Positions 63,159-64,000 of a stretch of 64,000 nt of DNA are shown here, one piece after another. Numbering within the stretch: the stretch's first letter is position 1; the number at the start of each line of letters is the position of its first letter. Source of the DNA: Acidithiobacillus ferrianus (GTDB taxonomy: Bacteria > Pseudomonadota > Gammaproteobacteria > Acidithiobacillales > Acidithiobacillaceae); the NCBI RefSeq assembly GCF_010378095.1, contig NZ_WNJL01000035.1, forward strand, positions 124,001 through 188,000. Direction: 5' to 3'. The translations under genes were made by a program, and so were the position numbers. The notes beneath the pieces are model-generated. The model was not told the DNA's origin, ran no database searches, and was given only the letters and a program-made list of their open reading frames with translations.

Positions 63159-64000
63159 ATGCGTGCGGTCATTCCGCCGAAGCCCGGTCCCGCCGGATTG
63201 CAGGTACAGGATCTCGGTGTCAGCTTCGGGCGCGGGCGCAAGGCCTTTGACGTGATCGACTCCCTCAGCTTCCAGGTGGGCGCCGGGGAGACCTTGGGGC
63301 TGGTGGGTGAATCCGGTTCCGGCAAGTCGATGACCGCAGCCGCGCTGATGGGTCTGCTGCCCTGGGGCGGACGTATCTCCGCCGGGTCGGTGCGGCTTGA
63401 CGGCACCGAGCTCACCCAGCTCTCGGCACCCGCCCTGCGCGCTGTGCGCGGCCGGGAGATCGGCATGATCTTTCAGAATCCGCTCTCGTCACTGAACCCC
63501 AGCCTGACCATTGCCCAGCAGATTGCCGAACCCTACCGGCTCTATGGTGGCGCTGACGCGCAGGCCGCCCGGACGCATGCCCTGGACCTGCTGCGAGAGG
63601 TCGGCGTACCCGATGCCGCCCGGCGCCTGGACGACTATCCGCACCAGTTCTCCGGCGGCATGCGGCAGCGGGTGATGATCGCCATGGCCCTGGTCTGCCA
63701 TCCGCGCCTGCTGATCGCCGATGAACCCACCACCGCCCTGGACGTGATCACCCAGGCGCAGATACTGCGCCTGATCCGGCGCCTGCAAAAGGCCCTGGGG
63801 ATGGCGGTGATTTTTATCACCCATGACCTCTCCCTGGTCGCCGAGCACGCCGATTCGGTGATGGTGCTCTATGCGGGCCGAGCGGTGGAGCAGGGACCCG
63901 CGGAAGCCTTTTTTCGGGCGCCCCGGCATCCTTACAGTCAGGCGCTGCTGCATGCCATCCCGCGTCTGGCGAAGCCGGAGGAGCGTTTGAGCGACATTGA
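63159..64000 (+). CDS. dppD: ABC transporter ATP-binding protein, DppD/OppD type (partial at window end)
   Basis: The frame is open from ATG 63159 to the window edge (280 codons). Walker A is [19 protein letters not shown] (about residues 48-66), Q-loop [18 protein letters not shown], signature [19 protein letters not shown], Walker [14 protein letters not shown], and switch His in [14 protein letters not shown]. The [20 protein letters not shown] plus SQALL end is typical of DppD/OppD. It hydrolyses ATP to drive the permease. The stop and a possible DppF partner lie outside the window. Confidence 0.93.
   Translation, partial: MRAVIPPKPGPAGLQVQDLGVSFGRGRKAFDVIDSLSFQVGAGETLGLVGESGSGKSMTAAALMGLLPWGGRISAGSVRLDGTELTQLSAPALRAVRGREIGMIFQNPLSSLNPSLTIAQQIAEPYRLYGGADAQAARTHALDLLREVGVPDAARRLDDYPHQFSGGMRQRVMIAMALVCHPRLLIADEPTTALDVITQAQILRLIRRLQKALGMAVIFITHDLSLVAEHADSVMVLYAGRAVEQGPAEAFFRAPRHPYSQALLHAIPRLAKPEERLSDI

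Overview
The window looks like a piece of chromosome from an acidophilic, chemolithoautotrophic proteobacterium of the Acidithiobacillus type. This is an inference from gene content (several TonB systems, an HdeD-like acid-stress protein, a glycogen/lower-glycolysis operon, AmmeMemoRadiSam genes) and from GC-rich, tightly overlapped operons. I ran no search. No rRNA, tRNA or CRISPR array was seen.

Layout. 0-5.2 kb: the tail of a TonB-dependent receptor, a large exported propeller/phosphoesterase, a TonB protein, a cytochrome b561-like protein, and two very small envelope proteins on the minus strand, one a 50-residue lipoprotein. 5.6-8.4 kb: a trypsin-like protease/transglutaminase-like pair and a lipid A-type acyltransferase. 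8.5-10.4 kb: a decayed IS66-type transposase and an aquaporin-family channel. 10.4-13.0 kb: the complete three-gene AmmeMemoRadiSam operon (amrB-amrA-amrS, minus). 13.1-30.9 kb: a long minus-strand carbon-storage and fermentation cluster, in transcription order ppsA, gpmI, lipoyl E2, ackA, MFS transporter, pta-type, pfkB, NADH oxidase-like flavoprotein, class I aldolase, pyk, ldhA, glgP, hdeD. As a set it can take glycogen to pyruvate, lactate and acetate, or run back from pyruvate through PpsA. 30.9-36.0 kb: dapC-dapD-dapE-rlpA-sulfotransferase, a wall-precursor operon.

36-64 kb is a mosaic accessory region devoted to outer-membrane import and amino-acid or peptide use. It holds three paralogous TonB-dependent receptors (A 38.6-41.0, B 41.5-44.0, C 56.5-59.0 kb), exbB-exbD-tonB, two paralogous family 5 solute-binding proteins (one followed by dppB-dppC-dppD permease/ATPase genes that run off the end), putA, astA-astB with an ACT protein and a malate/lactate dehydrogenase-like enzyme, and marC. 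Scars of rearrangement are frequent. The AT-rich receptor A/binding-protein segment carries a pepA 3' fragment fused in frame to the binding protein, plus a truncated drug/metabolite transporter. putA is cut by a toxin-antitoxin pair lying inside a 25-bp direct repeat, and its 3' end survives about 0.9 kb downstream. A GNAT acetyltransferase gene is broken.

The most notable signals are: (1) four tandem copies of an 8-bp unit inside the signal-peptide codons of receptor C, a plausible phase-variation switch; (2) the pepA'-binding-protein fusion; (3) the toxin-antitoxin insertion into putA; (4) an arginine succinyltransferase pair without the rest of its pathway but with a dehydrogenase and an ACT protein; and (5) a fermentation cluster in what appears to be an acidophile.
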